From Rhizobium sp. ASV8 (lineage in GTDB: Bacteria > Pseudomonadota > Alphaproteobacteria > Rhizobiales > Rhizobiaceae): a stretch of 46,783 bases of DNA. The stretch's first letter is position 1; each line of letters begins with the position of its first letter. A program made the position numbers and the translations under genes. Below the pieces are notes generated by a model. That model saw only the letters and a list, made by a program, of their open reading frames with translations. It did no database searches and was not told the origin of the DNA. This document shows positions 7,977 through 16,286 of this stretch, one piece after another. The stretch spans positions 1-46,783 of the forward strand of contig NZ_JAELUG010000044.1 in the NCBI RefSeq assembly GCF_016429255.1, in the 5' to 3' direction.

Positions 7977-8969
7977 GTGGATGATCAGGCAATGCGACGG
8001 TCCAGTCCACACTTCCTAGCCATGGGCGGACGTGAATGGGCGCTATTCAGCGCAATCATTCTCGCCGCGCTCGTCTTCACCGTCGCATCGCCTTTTTTTG
8101 CGACAATGGGCAATATCGATACCATCATCCGCAACAGCATCGAATTGATGCTCATCGGTCTCGGCATGACCCTGCTGCTTGCAATGGGCGGCATCGATGT
8201 CTCCATTGGCATTGTCATGGGTCTTGCCGCAATCGGCGTCGCAAATGCCTTGCTCGCGGGTTGGGATGCCTTGCCCGCGGCGTTGCTGGGCCCGGCCATC
8301 GGCGCGGCCCTCGGCCTGTTAACCGGCAGCGTTGTCGTCATCGGACGCATCCCGGCAATCGTCGGGACGCTCGGTCTCTTCGGCGTCTATCGAACGGCGG
8401 TCTTTGCATTGCTCGGCGGCCAGTGGCTGTCGGGTCTGCCGACCAATCTGACAGGGTTCCTGGGAGCGACGGTCTTGGGCATCCCCCTTGCTGCCATTGC
8501 CATCGCCATCGTCTATCTCGCGCTTTGGCTTGCATTGCGGCGCACGCCCTTCGGCCCGCACCTTCTATCGATTGGCAATTCCGAGGAGAAGGCGCGTCTG
8601 TCCGGCGTTCCGGTGACGAAGGTGCGTCTTGCGACCTTCGTCGTCAGCGGCGCACTGACCGGGCTTGCCGCAAGCTTTTACGTCGCCAACTACCGCAATG
8701 TGGAAATGGCGATCGGATCGACACTGGCGCTGGATGCAATCGCTGCCGTCGTCCTCGGCGGCACCAGCATTATGGGCGGCCGTTGCAGCCTCATCGGCAC
8801 GGCCCTTGGCGTCATCCTACTGAGAATCCTGCAGAACGGCCTGCTGCTGGTCGGCGTGCCCTCGCTCTGGCAGCCGGTGGTGACAGGCGCCCTTCTCATC
8901 GGCGTCCTCGCGCTGGAGATGCCAACCTCGCAACTCGTTGCACTGAAGACGAAGTGGATGCGCGGATGA
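7977..8969 (+). CDS. Ribose-family ABC permease 1 (RbsC/LsrC-like)
   Basis: A 330-residue inner-membrane protein with about nine to ten hydrophobic segments of the BPD_transp_2 (RbsC) family. The conserved MGGIDVSIG motif after helix 2 and LDAIAAVVLGGTSIMGG near the C-terminus are characteristic. It starts at GTG 7977, three bases after the binding-protein stop; an ATG at 7992 is an alternative. It overlaps the second permease by ATGA, indicating translational coupling and a heterodimeric channel. Confidence 0.88.
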   Translation: MDDQAMRRSSPHFLAMGGREWALFSAIILAALVFTVASPFFATMGNIDTIIRNSIELMLIGLGMTLLLAMGGIDVSIGIVMGLAAIGVANALLAGWDALPAALLGPAIGAALGLLTGSVVVIGRIPAIVGTLGLFGVYRTAVFALLGGQWLSGLPTNLTGFLGATVLGIPLAAIAIAIVYLALWLALRRTPFGPHLLSIGNSEEKARLSGVPVTKVRLATFVVSGALTGLAASFYVANYRNVEMAIGSTLALDAIAAVVLGGTSIMGGRCSLIGTALGVILLRILQNGLLLVGVPSLWQPVVTGALLIGVLALEMPTSQLVALKTKWMRG

Positions 8970-9922
8970 CCAGCAATCCAGCAATGAACAGCTCCTCTCG
9001 CATCCTGTTTCTGTTGGCGGCCCTTTGGATCGCGGTGGTCATCCTGCTTGCGCTTTTCAAACCATCCATGTTTGGCGAGGCAACCGTCACCACCATCCTC
9101 CAATTCTCGACCATTCTGGCGCTTGTGGCGCTTGGACAGGGCCTGGTCGTGCTGGCCGGCGGTGCGGGCATCGATCTCTCGGTCGGCGGGATCGCGTCCT
9201 TGTCGGCCGTCATCACCATGCTTGCAGTCAAGAGCGGCATGCCGCTGCTCGCTATCCCGCTTGTTTGCATCGTTGCCGGAGCGGCGCTCGGCGCCTTCAA
9301 CGGTCTGCTGGTGACGCGCCTCTCCATACTCCCGTTGATCGCCACACTCGGGACGCTCTTCATCTACTCGGGCCTCGCCGTCGCATTGACGGGTGGAGCC
9401 GCGCAATCCGGCGTCCCCGTCTGGCTGCTGACATGGGGAAGGGGAGTGGTCTTCGGTTTGCCGGTTCCCTTCATTACCATTGTCGTTCCGGTATTTGCCG
9501 TCGGTTCCCTGCTGCTGATGCGAACGGCATGGGGATGCTGGATTTTCGCCATGGGCTACAACGAACGTTCTGCGCGGCTTGTGGGTATTCCGGTCGATCG
9601 CGCCCGGCTCACCATGTATGCGCTCAGCGGCGCCTTGGCCGGCCTTGCCGGGCTCGTCTCGATCGCCTGGCTCGGCAGCGCCCGGCCGAATATCGGGCAG
9701 AACCTCGAACTTGAATCCCTGACGGCCGTGATGCTCGGAGGCGTCGCCATTACCGGCGGCGTCGGCGGAGTTGGCGGCGTTCTCGCCGCCGTCATTCTGC
9801 TGATCACTCTCAAAACCGGCCTGCTGCAACTGAACGTCAATACGGTCTGGCAGGTCGGCATCGTCGGCGCGCTGCTGATCGCCGTCCTGTTGATAGACCG
9901 CCTTTCGAAACGCTGGAGATAA
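8966..9922 (+). CDS. Ribose-family ABC permease 2 (LsrD-like)
   Basis: A 318-residue inner-membrane permease paralogous to the one before it. It has the family motifs GAGIDLSVGGIASL and LESLTAVMLGGVAITGG. The start ATG at 8966 overlaps the previous stop in ATGA. Two different permeases with one ATPase and one binding protein resemble the Lsr and Rha importers rather than Rbs, which uses a homodimer. Confidence 0.88.
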   Translation: MTSNPAMNSSSRILFLLAALWIAVVILLALFKPSMFGEATVTTILQFSTILALVALGQGLVVLAGGAGIDLSVGGIASLSAVITMLAVKSGMPLLAIPLVCIVAGAALGAFNGLLVTRLSILPLIATLGTLFIYSGLAVALTGGAAQSGVPVWLLTWGRGVVFGLPVPFITIVVPVFAVGSLLLMRTAWGCWIFAMGYNERSARLVGIPVDRARLTMYALSGALAGLAGLVSIAWLGSARPNIGQNLELESLTAVMLGGVAITGGVGGVGGVLAAVILLITLKTGLLQLNVNTVWQVGIVGALLIAVLLIDRLSKRWR

Positions 9923-9924
9923 CC

Positions 9925-11241
9925 ATGCCATCCATTGAAAAACTGATTGCCGAACGGGTCGAGGCCGCACATGAGCGCATCGTCGCAACGCTGAGCGATC
10001 TCGTCTCTTTCCCGTCGATCGTCAAATCGAACCCGAAGGAAGCCGGCCCCGGCGAGCGCGATTGCCAGCTCTATCTTCAAAAGCGGCTCGAAAGTCTCGG
10101 CTTCACTACGGACCTCTGGGATCCGGATGGCCCAGCACTCTATGCAAAATACGAGGGGCGCCCGGGTGCAAACAAGGGCAGGACCTTCGAGGGAAGGCCG
10201 AACCTCGGCGGCGTGCTGAAGGGCACCGGCGGCGGGTGCTCCATCATGCTCACGGGTCACATCGATGTCGTGCCGCCTGGAGCGCCCGAGCATTGGACGA
10301 CCGATCCCTTTGGGCCCGTCCTCAAGGATGGCTTCCTGCATGGCCGCGGCACTGTCGACATGAAGGGCGGGGTCGCCTGCATGCTGATGGCAGTCGAGAT
10401 CCTGAAGGAGTTGAATGTCCCGCTGAAGGGCGATGTGGTTTTCACGACGGTGGTCGATGAAGAAATCGGCGGCATGGGTTCTCTTGCCATGGTCGATCGC
10501 GGCTTCCGGGCTGACGCCGGCATTATGACGGAGCCCACCGCCAATCGCATCGCCCCACTTTGCCACGGCATTCTGTGGGGCAAGATCATCATCGACGGTA
10601 TCGGCGGTCATGCCGAGCTGACGCCGAATTCCTGGTACACGAGCGGCCCGGTGGATGCGGTGCAGCTCTGCCGCCAGATGCTTGACGGCATCGATATCCT
10701 CAACCGCCGCTGGATGTTCGACCCGAAGAAGAACCATCCGCTCATGGACCTGCCGAACCAGATCATCGTTACCCAACTCAAGGCGGGCGAGCATCCATCG
10801 TCGATGGCCGGCAAGGCCGAGATCATCATCGATGCGCAATATCTGCCGAGTGAAAAGGACGATTTCGGTCTCGGCGGTCATGTGAAGCGCGAGATCGAGG
10901 AGCATGTCCGCAACATCTGCCAGGCGGATCCGTATCTGCGCCAGCATCCGGCGCGGGTCGAATGGATCCTCGATGCCGATTGCGCCGAGGTGCCGGCCGA
11001 TAATCCATTCGTACAGTTGCTTCAGGAAGCGGTCAAAGCCGCCGATCTATCGCCGGCGCTTTCCGGGTTCGGAGCGCACAGCGATATCGGGCTCCCGACC
11101 TCACTTGGCAATACGCCGACGGTCAATTTCGGACCGGGCGACCCGGCTCAGGCGCATCAACCGAATGAGCGTGTATCGGTGCGCGACCTCGTCGATTGCA
11201 CCAAGGCGATCGCGCTTGCCGTGCATAAATGGTGTGGCTGA
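9925..11241 (+). CDS. M20 family metallohydrolase (ArgE/DapE-like deacylase)
   Basis: A 438-residue cytosolic metallopeptidase-type hydrolase that splits an amide or acyl bond. The dinuclear-metal ligands are visible: His and Asp in LTGHIDVVPPG, Asp in GRGTVDMKGG, the catalytic Glu pair in VVDEEIGG, Glu in IMTEPTAN and the late His in GFGAHSDIG. The ArgE/DapE deacylase group includes acetylornithine deacetylase and the thiamin-salvage enzyme YlmB; sequence alone does not choose. It starts three bases after the permease stop, so it is the last gene of operon 1 and probably deacylates the imported compound. Confidence 0.85.
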   Translation: MPSIEKLIAERVEAAHERIVATLSDLVSFPSIVKSNPKEAGPGERDCQLYLQKRLESLGFTTDLWDPDGPALYAKYEGRPGANKGRTFEGRPNLGGVLKGTGGGCSIMLTGHIDVVPPGAPEHWTTDPFGPVLKDGFLHGRGTVDMKGGVACMLMAVEILKELNVPLKGDVVFTTVVDEEIGGMGSLAMVDRGFRADAGIMTEPTANRIAPLCHGILWGKIIIDGIGGHAELTPNSWYTSGPVDAVQLCRQMLDGIDILNRRWMFDPKKNHPLMDLPNQIIVTQLKAGEHPSSMAGKAEIIIDAQYLPSEKDDFGLGGHVKREIEEHVRNICQADPYLRQHPARVEWILDADCAEVPADNPFVQLLQEAVKAADLSPALSGFGAHSDIGLPTSLGNTPTVNFGPGDPAQAHQPNERVSVRDLVDCTKAIALAVHKWCG

Positions 11242-11581
11242 CCGAACCAGAACACTACCCTGAAACATGGAGCTGACACTGTCGGCAGACTCTTCGGGAC
11301 GGCTTGTCGGATAAAATCTTCAGATTGTTCGGGGAATTTCAAAGACTTGGGACGCCGCTCCTTCTAAAGGATAGCGGCTCTCGCCAGAGGGGCATTTGGA
11401 GCCCGCACTCGGAGGCGCCGGGCTGACGATACCATGAATCGTGCCATAAGGGCTGGCGGTGGGGCCAGGGCGCGCTCGCCGGTGTCGCGGTGGGCCGTGT
11501 TCGGCTGTCGATATGCTATGCCTAGACATGGGCATTGGGCTGGAGTTAAGCTTCGGCTTTCATAACGGCGATACCAAAACG
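11242..11581. other. Intergenic region between operons 1 and 2
   Basis: I see no gene and no strong terminator. It should contain the promoter of the XRE-cupin regulator. An in-frame ATG at 11459 would extend the regulator by 41 residues of non-conserved Arg/Gly-rich sequence, which I treat as untranslated. Confidence 0.4.
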
Positions 11582-12202
11582 ATGAACATGATTGAGCCCC
11601 CGGCTAAACCGGGAGACCGCGGCGAGGAAAAGATACTGAGCAATCCGGTGCGACTTGGCGGTCGCCTAAAGCTTGCCCGGCAAACACGAGGATTGACCCT
11701 CAAGGCACTTGCGCAGGCCGCGGATTGCTCTGAAAGCCTGCTATCTAAGATCGAAAACGGCAAGGCGTCGCCTTCGCTGCCAATGCTGCACAAACTTGTC
11801 GGTGTTCTCGGAACGAATATCGGCTGGATGTTCGAGGAGGCCGACGGGGAGGAGGGCATCGTCTTCCGATCGGGGACGAGACCCTTGATTGGACTGGATC
11901 CGTTGCGCAGAGGGGAAGGCATCTCTCTCGAGCGGATTATTCCCTACTCTCAAGGCCATTTGCTCCAGTGCAACATCCACCATATCGAGGCGGGAGGCCA
12001 AAGCGCCGGGCCTATTCAGCATGTTGGCGAAGAGGTTGGATATGTGCTTGCGGGTGAGGTTGAGCTCATGGTCGGGGAGCGCACCTTCCGGCTGGCCATT
12101 GGCGACAGCTTTGTCTTCAACTCCGAGCTCCCTCACTGGTATCGAAACGTGGGGGCGGAGCGCGCCAGCATCTTCTGGGTCAATACGCCGGCAACCTTTT
12201 AA
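11582..12202 (+). CDS. XRE-cupin transcriptional regulator
   Basis: A 206-residue regulator with an XRE helix-turn-helix (about residues 25-80: GRLKLARQTRGLTLKALAQA, ESLLSKIENGKASPSL) and a C-terminal cupin (about 125-203: HVGEEVGYVLAGEVELMVGE, GDSFVFNSELPHWYRNVG). Members of this family sense a small ligand with the cupin and usually repress the adjacent catabolic or uptake genes. The next gene's promoter carries two identical palindromes that are its likely target. Start chosen at MNMIEPP because upstream codons are not conserved-looking; the ribosome site is weak at any of the starts. Confidence 0.82.
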   Translation: MNMIEPPAKPGDRGEEKILSNPVRLGGRLKLARQTRGLTLKALAQAADCSESLLSKIENGKASPSLPMLHKLVGVLGTNIGWMFEEADGEEGIVFRSGTRPLIGLDPLRRGEGISLERIIPYSQGHLLQCNIHHIEAGGQSAGPIQHVGEEVGYVLAGEVELMVGERTFRLAIGDSFVFNSELPHWYRNVGAERASIFWVNTPATF

Positions 12203-12253
12203 GGCAGACGCTCTCGAGTAAGGCGAACGGCTTGTCCCTTCTACAACCGCATA

Positions 12254-12292
12254 TTCAAGTCACTTGACAACAATTCAAGTTACTTGAATACT
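12254..12292 (+). promoter_or_regulatory. Operon 2 promoter with two TTCAAGTNACTTGAA operators
   Basis: Palindrome A (12254-12268, TTCAAGTCACTTGAC, one mismatch) and palindrome B (12274-12288, TTCAAGTTACTTGAA, perfect) lie 20 bp centre to centre, about two helical turns. TTGACA at 12264-12269 and AATACT at 12287-12292 with 17 bases between form a sigma-70 promoter, so A covers the -35 and B runs into the -10. This is a classic repression layout. Confidence 0.7.
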
Positions 12293-12324
12293 CCCCATGC
12301 AATCCAAAAACATGGGGAACGATC

Positions 12325-13266
12325 ATGCGAATTAACAAATATCTTGCCGGTTGCGCGATTGGCGCAACCCTTTTCATTTCCTGGGGTGTCGGCGCGGCGA
12401 TGGCCGATACGCTGGCTCTCGTGACCATCAATCAACAGGCACTGTTCTTCAACCAAATCAATGACGGCGCCAAAGAGGCGGCTAAGAAGGCCGGCGTCGA
12501 TCTTGTCGTCTTCAACGCCAATAATGTGCCCAGCGCGCAGAATGACGCTATCGAGAACTACATTACCCAGAAGGTCGATGGCATTATCCTGATCGCTATC
12601 GACGTCAATGGGGTCAAGCCGGCAATCACCGCTGCCAAGAAGGCCGGTATTCCGGTCATCGCCATCGATGCGCAAATTCCGAACGGCGAAAATATCGCCT
12701 TTGTCGGTGTCGACAACACCAAGGCCGGCGGAGAGATCGGCAAGTATTATTCCGATTACGTCAAGGACAAGCTGAGCGGCAGCGCTAAGCTCGGCGTCGT
12801 CGGCGCGCTCAACTCCTTCATCCAGAACCAGCGTCTCGATGGCTTCAAGGCAGCCGTCAAGGCAGGCGAGCAGAAGGTCACGTTCCTCGATACTGTCGAT
12901 GGCCAGAACGTCCAGGACGTAGCGCTGAGCGCTGCCGAAAACCTCATTACCGCCAATCCGGATATGACGACGCTTTACGCAACCGGCGAGCCGGCTCTGC
13001 TGGGCGCCGTTGCCGCCGTCACCAGCCAGGGCAAGACCGGCAGCGTCAAGGTATTCGGCTGGGATCTCACCAAGCAGGCGGTCGAAGGCATCGATCAGGG
13101 TTGGGTCACCGCGGTAATCCAGCAGGATCCGGCCGGCGAAGGCAAGGCAGCGGTAGAGGCTTTGGTTAAGGTCAAGAAGGGCGAGAAGATCGACCCGATC
13201 ATCAACGTGCCGGTGACGATCGTCACCAAGGAAAATGTCGACAAGTTTCGGGGCATGTTCAAGTAA
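12325..13266 (+). CDS. Periplasmic sugar-binding protein of operon 2
   Basis: A 313-residue ribose-family binding protein with a signal peptide (about 1-27, ending AAMADT). The mature part begins LALVTINQQALFFNQINDGA and holds hinge-type motifs IILIAIDVNG and VDGQNVQD, with LYATGEPALLGAV. It is a close paralogue of the binding protein at 19957-20913, alike along the whole length, so the two importers probably bind related ligands. The family covers pentoses, hexoses and some nucleoside-like compounds. Its promoter is the one at 12254-12292. Confidence 0.88.
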   Translation: MRINKYLAGCAIGATLFISWGVGAAMADTLALVTINQQALFFNQINDGAKEAAKKAGVDLVVFNANNVPSAQNDAIENYITQKVDGIILIAIDVNGVKPAITAAKKAGIPVIAIDAQIPNGENIAFVGVDNTKAGGEIGKYYSDYVKDKLSGSAKLGVVGALNSFIQNQRLDGFKAAVKAGEQKVTFLDTVDGQNVQDVALSAAENLITANPDMTTLYATGEPALLGAVAAVTSQGKTGSVKVFGWDLTKQAVEGIDQGWVTAVIQQDPAGEGKAAVEALVKVKKGEKIDPIINVPVTIVTKENVDKFRGMFK

Positions 13267-13281
13267 CCCCGACCTCTCGTC

Positions 13282-13312
13282 ACGTCATGGCCGATCGTCT
13301 CGGCCGTGACGT
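13282..13312 (+). terminator. Hairpin between binding-protein and ATPase genes
   Basis: Arms 13282-13294 and 13300-13312 (ACGTCATGGCCGA / TCGGCCGTGACGT) pair at 12 of 13 positions around a TCGTC loop. There is no T-run, so it is more likely an mRNA-stabilising or attenuating structure that gives excess binding protein over ATPase and permease than a full terminator. Confidence 0.5.
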
Positions 13313-13355
13313 TATGGCATTATGGCTTGAGCCATTTCCGCAAGGCAGCAGTGAG

Positions 13356-14153
13356 ATGACAAACGCTGATACCCACCGCGTCAGAATGACCGGTATTTCC
13401 AAACGATATGGCACGATGCAGTCGCTGGACAATGTATCGTTGACCTTGAAACCAGGCGAGGTTCTCGGCCTCGTCGGCGACAACGGCGCCGGCAAGTCCA
13501 CCTTGAGCAAGGTGCTGTCCGGCGCGGTGATCCCGGATTCGGGAACGATCGAGATCGATGGGCGGGTTGTCTCGTTTGCCTCGCCGGCCGACGCCCGGGC
13601 GGCTCATGTCGAGATGGTCTATCAGGATCTCTCGCTGTGTGACTCCGTCGATGTGGCAGGCAACCTCTTTCTCGGGCGCGAGCCCAGATGGAGGCTTGCG
13701 GGCATCCCGATGCTCGACAAGAAAACGATGCATGAGCGCGCTCGCCATATGCTCGAAGGTCTCGGTATCGTCATTCCCGATACCAGGCTGAAAGTGGAAA
13801 ACCTGTCGGGCGGCCAGCGCCAGTCGATCGCGATCGGCCGCGCCGCTTCGTTCGATCCATCAGTACTCATCATGGACGAACCGACGGCGGCTCTGGCCGT
13901 CGCCGAAGTCGAAGCCGTCCTCGAGCTCATCCGCACCGTCAGCGCCCGCGGCGTCAGCGTCATCCTAATCACCCATCGTCTACAGGATTTGTTCCTGGTC
14001 TGCGACCGTATTCAGGTGATGTATGAGGGCCAGAATGTCGCCGAACGCCGGATCGAAGACACCAATATCGAAGAGGTCGTCAACCTGATCGTCGGCCGCA
14101 AGTTCGCCGCGCGCTCCGCCGGCCCATCTCCAGATCGAGGCGTTTCCGCATGA
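13356..14153 (+). CDS. Ribose-family ABC importer ATPase of operon 2
   Basis: A 265-residue single-domain ATPase: Walker A GDNGAGKST, signature LSGGQRQSI, Walker B LIMDEPTAAL and the His of ILITHRLQDL. It energises the importer made with the permease downstream. The ATG at 13287 lies within the intergenic hairpin, so I place the start at 13356 (MTNADTHR), after AAGGCAGCAGTGAG. It ends in an ATGA overlap with the permease. Confidence 0.88.
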   Translation: MTNADTHRVRMTGISKRYGTMQSLDNVSLTLKPGEVLGLVGDNGAGKSTLSKVLSGAVIPDSGTIEIDGRVVSFASPADARAAHVEMVYQDLSLCDSVDVAGNLFLGREPRWRLAGIPMLDKKTMHERARHMLEGLGIVIPDTRLKVENLSGGQRQSIAIGRAASFDPSVLIMDEPTAALAVAEVEAVLELIRTVSARGVSVILITHRLQDLFLVCDRIQVMYEGQNVAERRIEDTNIEEVVNLIVGRKFAARSAGPSPDRGVSA

Positions 14154-15163
14154 CCATGACTTCTTCTCATGCCCAAACCGGCCAGTCGACCCGCATGCGC
14201 AAGGCGCGCCTCTACGACAAGGCCATGGCCAATGGCGGCATCGTGTCGATCGCGCTGTTCTTCATTGCGGTCTGCATCTTCTTTTCGCTTTTCACCAACG
14301 TCTTCCTGACGGCACCGAATTTGCTGAATGTCGTCAGGCAATCGGCGCCACTCTTGATCGTGGCGGCAGCCATGACCTTTGTGATTACCACGGGAGGAAT
14401 CGACCTCTCGGTGGGCTCGGTGCTGGCTCTGGCCGCAACGCTTTCGGCCGGATGCTTGCAGGCTGGTATTCCCTGGCCACTGACCGTGCTGTTGATGCTG
14501 CTTCTCGGTGTCGTAACTGGCCTGATCCAAGGCTATTTCATCGCCTATGAGCGCATTCCGGCCTTCATCGTCACGCTTGCCGGGCTTTCCGTCATCCGTG
14601 GGTTGGCGCTCCTCATTACCGGCGGCTATTCCATCCCTGTCGCTCCAGAAAGCCCGTTCACGGCCATCGGTCAGGCCTGGTTCTTCGGCATTCCCGCGCC
14701 GGCGCTGATTGCGGTCGTTGTCCTTGCCGCAGCCTATGTCGCCTTCAACGAGACGCCCTTTGGCCGCTACGCGACCGGCATCGGCGCCAATGCGGAGGCG
14801 GTGCGGCGTGCCGGCGTCAATACGCGTGTGGTGACGCTGTTCGTCTATGTGATCTCGGGTGTTGCGGCCTCGATCGCCGGCGTCATCCTCGCGGCGCGAT
14901 TGGGGTCGGGCTCGTCCAACTCCGGCCAGGGTTTTGAACTCGACGTCATCGCGGCGGTGGTGCTGGGCGGCACCAGCCTGTTTGGCGGGCGCGGATCGGT
15001 CGTCGGTACGGTGCTTGGCGCGCTCACCGTGGCCGTTATCGCCAATGGTCTCATCCTGTCGCACATGTCGCCTTTCTTCACGCCGATCGTGACCGGGGTG
15101 ATCATACTCGTGGCGATCTGGCTCAATTTCCGCCTGTTCAAGGGCGCGGTCAGGAGCCGCTGA
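14150..15163 (+). CDS. Ribose-family ABC permease of operon 2
   Basis: A 337-residue RbsC-type inner-membrane permease with family motifs TTGGIDLSVGSVLAL and FELDVIAAVVLGGTSLFGG. Unlike operon 1 there is only one permease, so the channel should be a homodimer. Its closest relative in the window is the permease at 21725-22726, in keeping with duplication of the whole transporter. The start overlaps the ATPase stop in ATGA. Confidence 0.88.
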   Translation: MTMTSSHAQTGQSTRMRKARLYDKAMANGGIVSIALFFIAVCIFFSLFTNVFLTAPNLLNVVRQSAPLLIVAAAMTFVITTGGIDLSVGSVLALAATLSAGCLQAGIPWPLTVLLMLLLGVVTGLIQGYFIAYERIPAFIVTLAGLSVIRGLALLITGGYSIPVAPESPFTAIGQAWFFGIPAPALIAVVVLAAAYVAFNETPFGRYATGIGANAEAVRRAGVNTRVVTLFVYVISGVAASIAGVILAARLGSGSSNSGQGFELDVIAAVVLGGTSLFGGRGSVVGTVLGALTVAVIANGLILSHMSPFFTPIVTGVIILVAIWLNFRLFKGAVRSR

Positions 15164-15166
15164 GCG

Positions 15167-16258
15167 ATGCTGGACCATCTTTTTCCCGAGACCGAAAAGA
15201 CACGTCACGCCATCGGCGTGCAGACAGGATGCGCCATGACGGTGCTGGGGCCGATCCCGGTCTCTGAGATGGGCGTGACGTTGATGCACGAGCATATCTT
15301 CCTCGATGGCGGCCGCACATGGAAGTGCCCTTGCCACCCCGATGAGCGAGCGATCGCCGAACAGCCGCTCGGCATCGAGATCATCGGCGATCTGCGCATG
15401 AACCCCTATATGAACCGCGACAACGTCTCGCTTGATGATGCCGATCTTGCACTTGCCGAGCTCGGCCGCTTTCAGAAACTTGGCGGCGATACTGTGGTGG
15501 AAACCACCAATTTCGGCATAGGCCGCGACGCCGAACAGATGCGCCGCATCGCGCGCCTCAGCGGTCTGAAGATCATCATGGGGACAGGGTTTTATCTCGA
15601 ACATACCCATCCAGAGTGGCTGAAGGATATGGATATCGATGAGGTCACGGCCTTCATCGTCAATGATGTCGGCGGCGGCGAAACGCAGCCGGCGATCATG
15701 GCCGGCATCATCGGGGAAATCGGCGTCAGCAAGGATTTTACCGCCGAGGAACAGAAGTCGCTGCGGGCGTCAGCAAGGGCATCACGGCTGACAGGACTGC
15801 CGCTGTCGATCCATCTTCCGGGTTGGGAGCGCCTCGCCCATCGGGTACTCGATATGGTGGAAGAAGAGGGTGCGGATCTGCGCCACACCGTGCTCTGCCA
15901 CATGAATCCCAGCCACAATGACCTTCGGTACCAGATGAGCCTTGCCGAGCGCGGAGCCTTCCTGGAATACGACATGATCGGCATGGATTATTACTATGCT
16001 GATCAGGATGCCCAGTCGCCATCCGACGAGGAGAATGCGAGGGCTATCGGCAATCTTGTCGACATGGGCTTTGCCGACCGGCTGTTGCTGTCCCAGGATG
16101 TCTTCCTGAAGATGATGCTGACCCGCTACGGCGGCTTTGGCTACGGTTACATTCTCAAACATTTCCTGCCGCGGCTGAAACGCCTCGGCGTCGATCAGCA
16201 GTCAATCGATAAAATGCTGATCTCCAACCCCCAATCGGTATTTTCCGCCTCGGCTTGA
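15167..16258 (+). CDS. Phosphotriesterase-family metallohydrolase (lactonase-like)
   Basis: A 363-residue TIM-barrel metal-dependent hydrolase. Visible ligands are the HxH in LMHEHIFLDG, His in LSIHLPGWE, His in LCHMNPSH and Asp in LLLSQDVF. The metal-bridging position reads VVETTNFGIGRD, with Glu rather than the carboxylated Lys of true phosphotriesterases, as in PHP-type homologues. Many members open lactones, so here it may hydrolyse a sugar lactone or similar intermediate of the imported ligand; this is inference. It is cytosolic with no signal peptide. The ATG at 15236 is an alternative start before the conserved part. Confidence 0.85.
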   Translation: MLDHLFPETEKTRHAIGVQTGCAMTVLGPIPVSEMGVTLMHEHIFLDGGRTWKCPCHPDERAIAEQPLGIEIIGDLRMNPYMNRDNVSLDDADLALAELGRFQKLGGDTVVETTNFGIGRDAEQMRRIARLSGLKIIMGTGFYLEHTHPEWLKDMDIDEVTAFIVNDVGGGETQPAIMAGIIGEIGVSKDFTAEEQKSLRASARASRLTGLPLSIHLPGWERLAHRVLDMVEEEGADLRHTVLCHMNPSHNDLRYQMSLAERGAFLEYDMIGMDYYYADQDAQSPSDEENARAIGNLVDMGFADRLLLSQDVFLKMMLTRYGGFGYGYILKHFLPRLKRLGVDQQSIDKMLISNPQSVFSASA

Positions 16259-16286
16259 TCGCCGCTGGTGCAGACAAGGAGCAGAT

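Noticed and set aside
6988..9922. Operon 1 as an AI-2 (Lsr) uptake system
   Set aside because: Binding protein and paired permeases fit, but lsrK, lsrF, lsrG and the double-domain LsrA are missing, and the other enzymes do not fit AI-2 breakdown.
14012..15610. A 532-codon open frame on the minus strand
   Set aside because: It lies antisense to the operon 2 ATPase, permease and hydrolase, has a composition rich in Arg, His, Asp and Gly, and shows no domain. It is a shadow of GC-rich codon use. The same holds for the long minus-strand frames at 8690-9988, 9556-10947 and 7024-8010.
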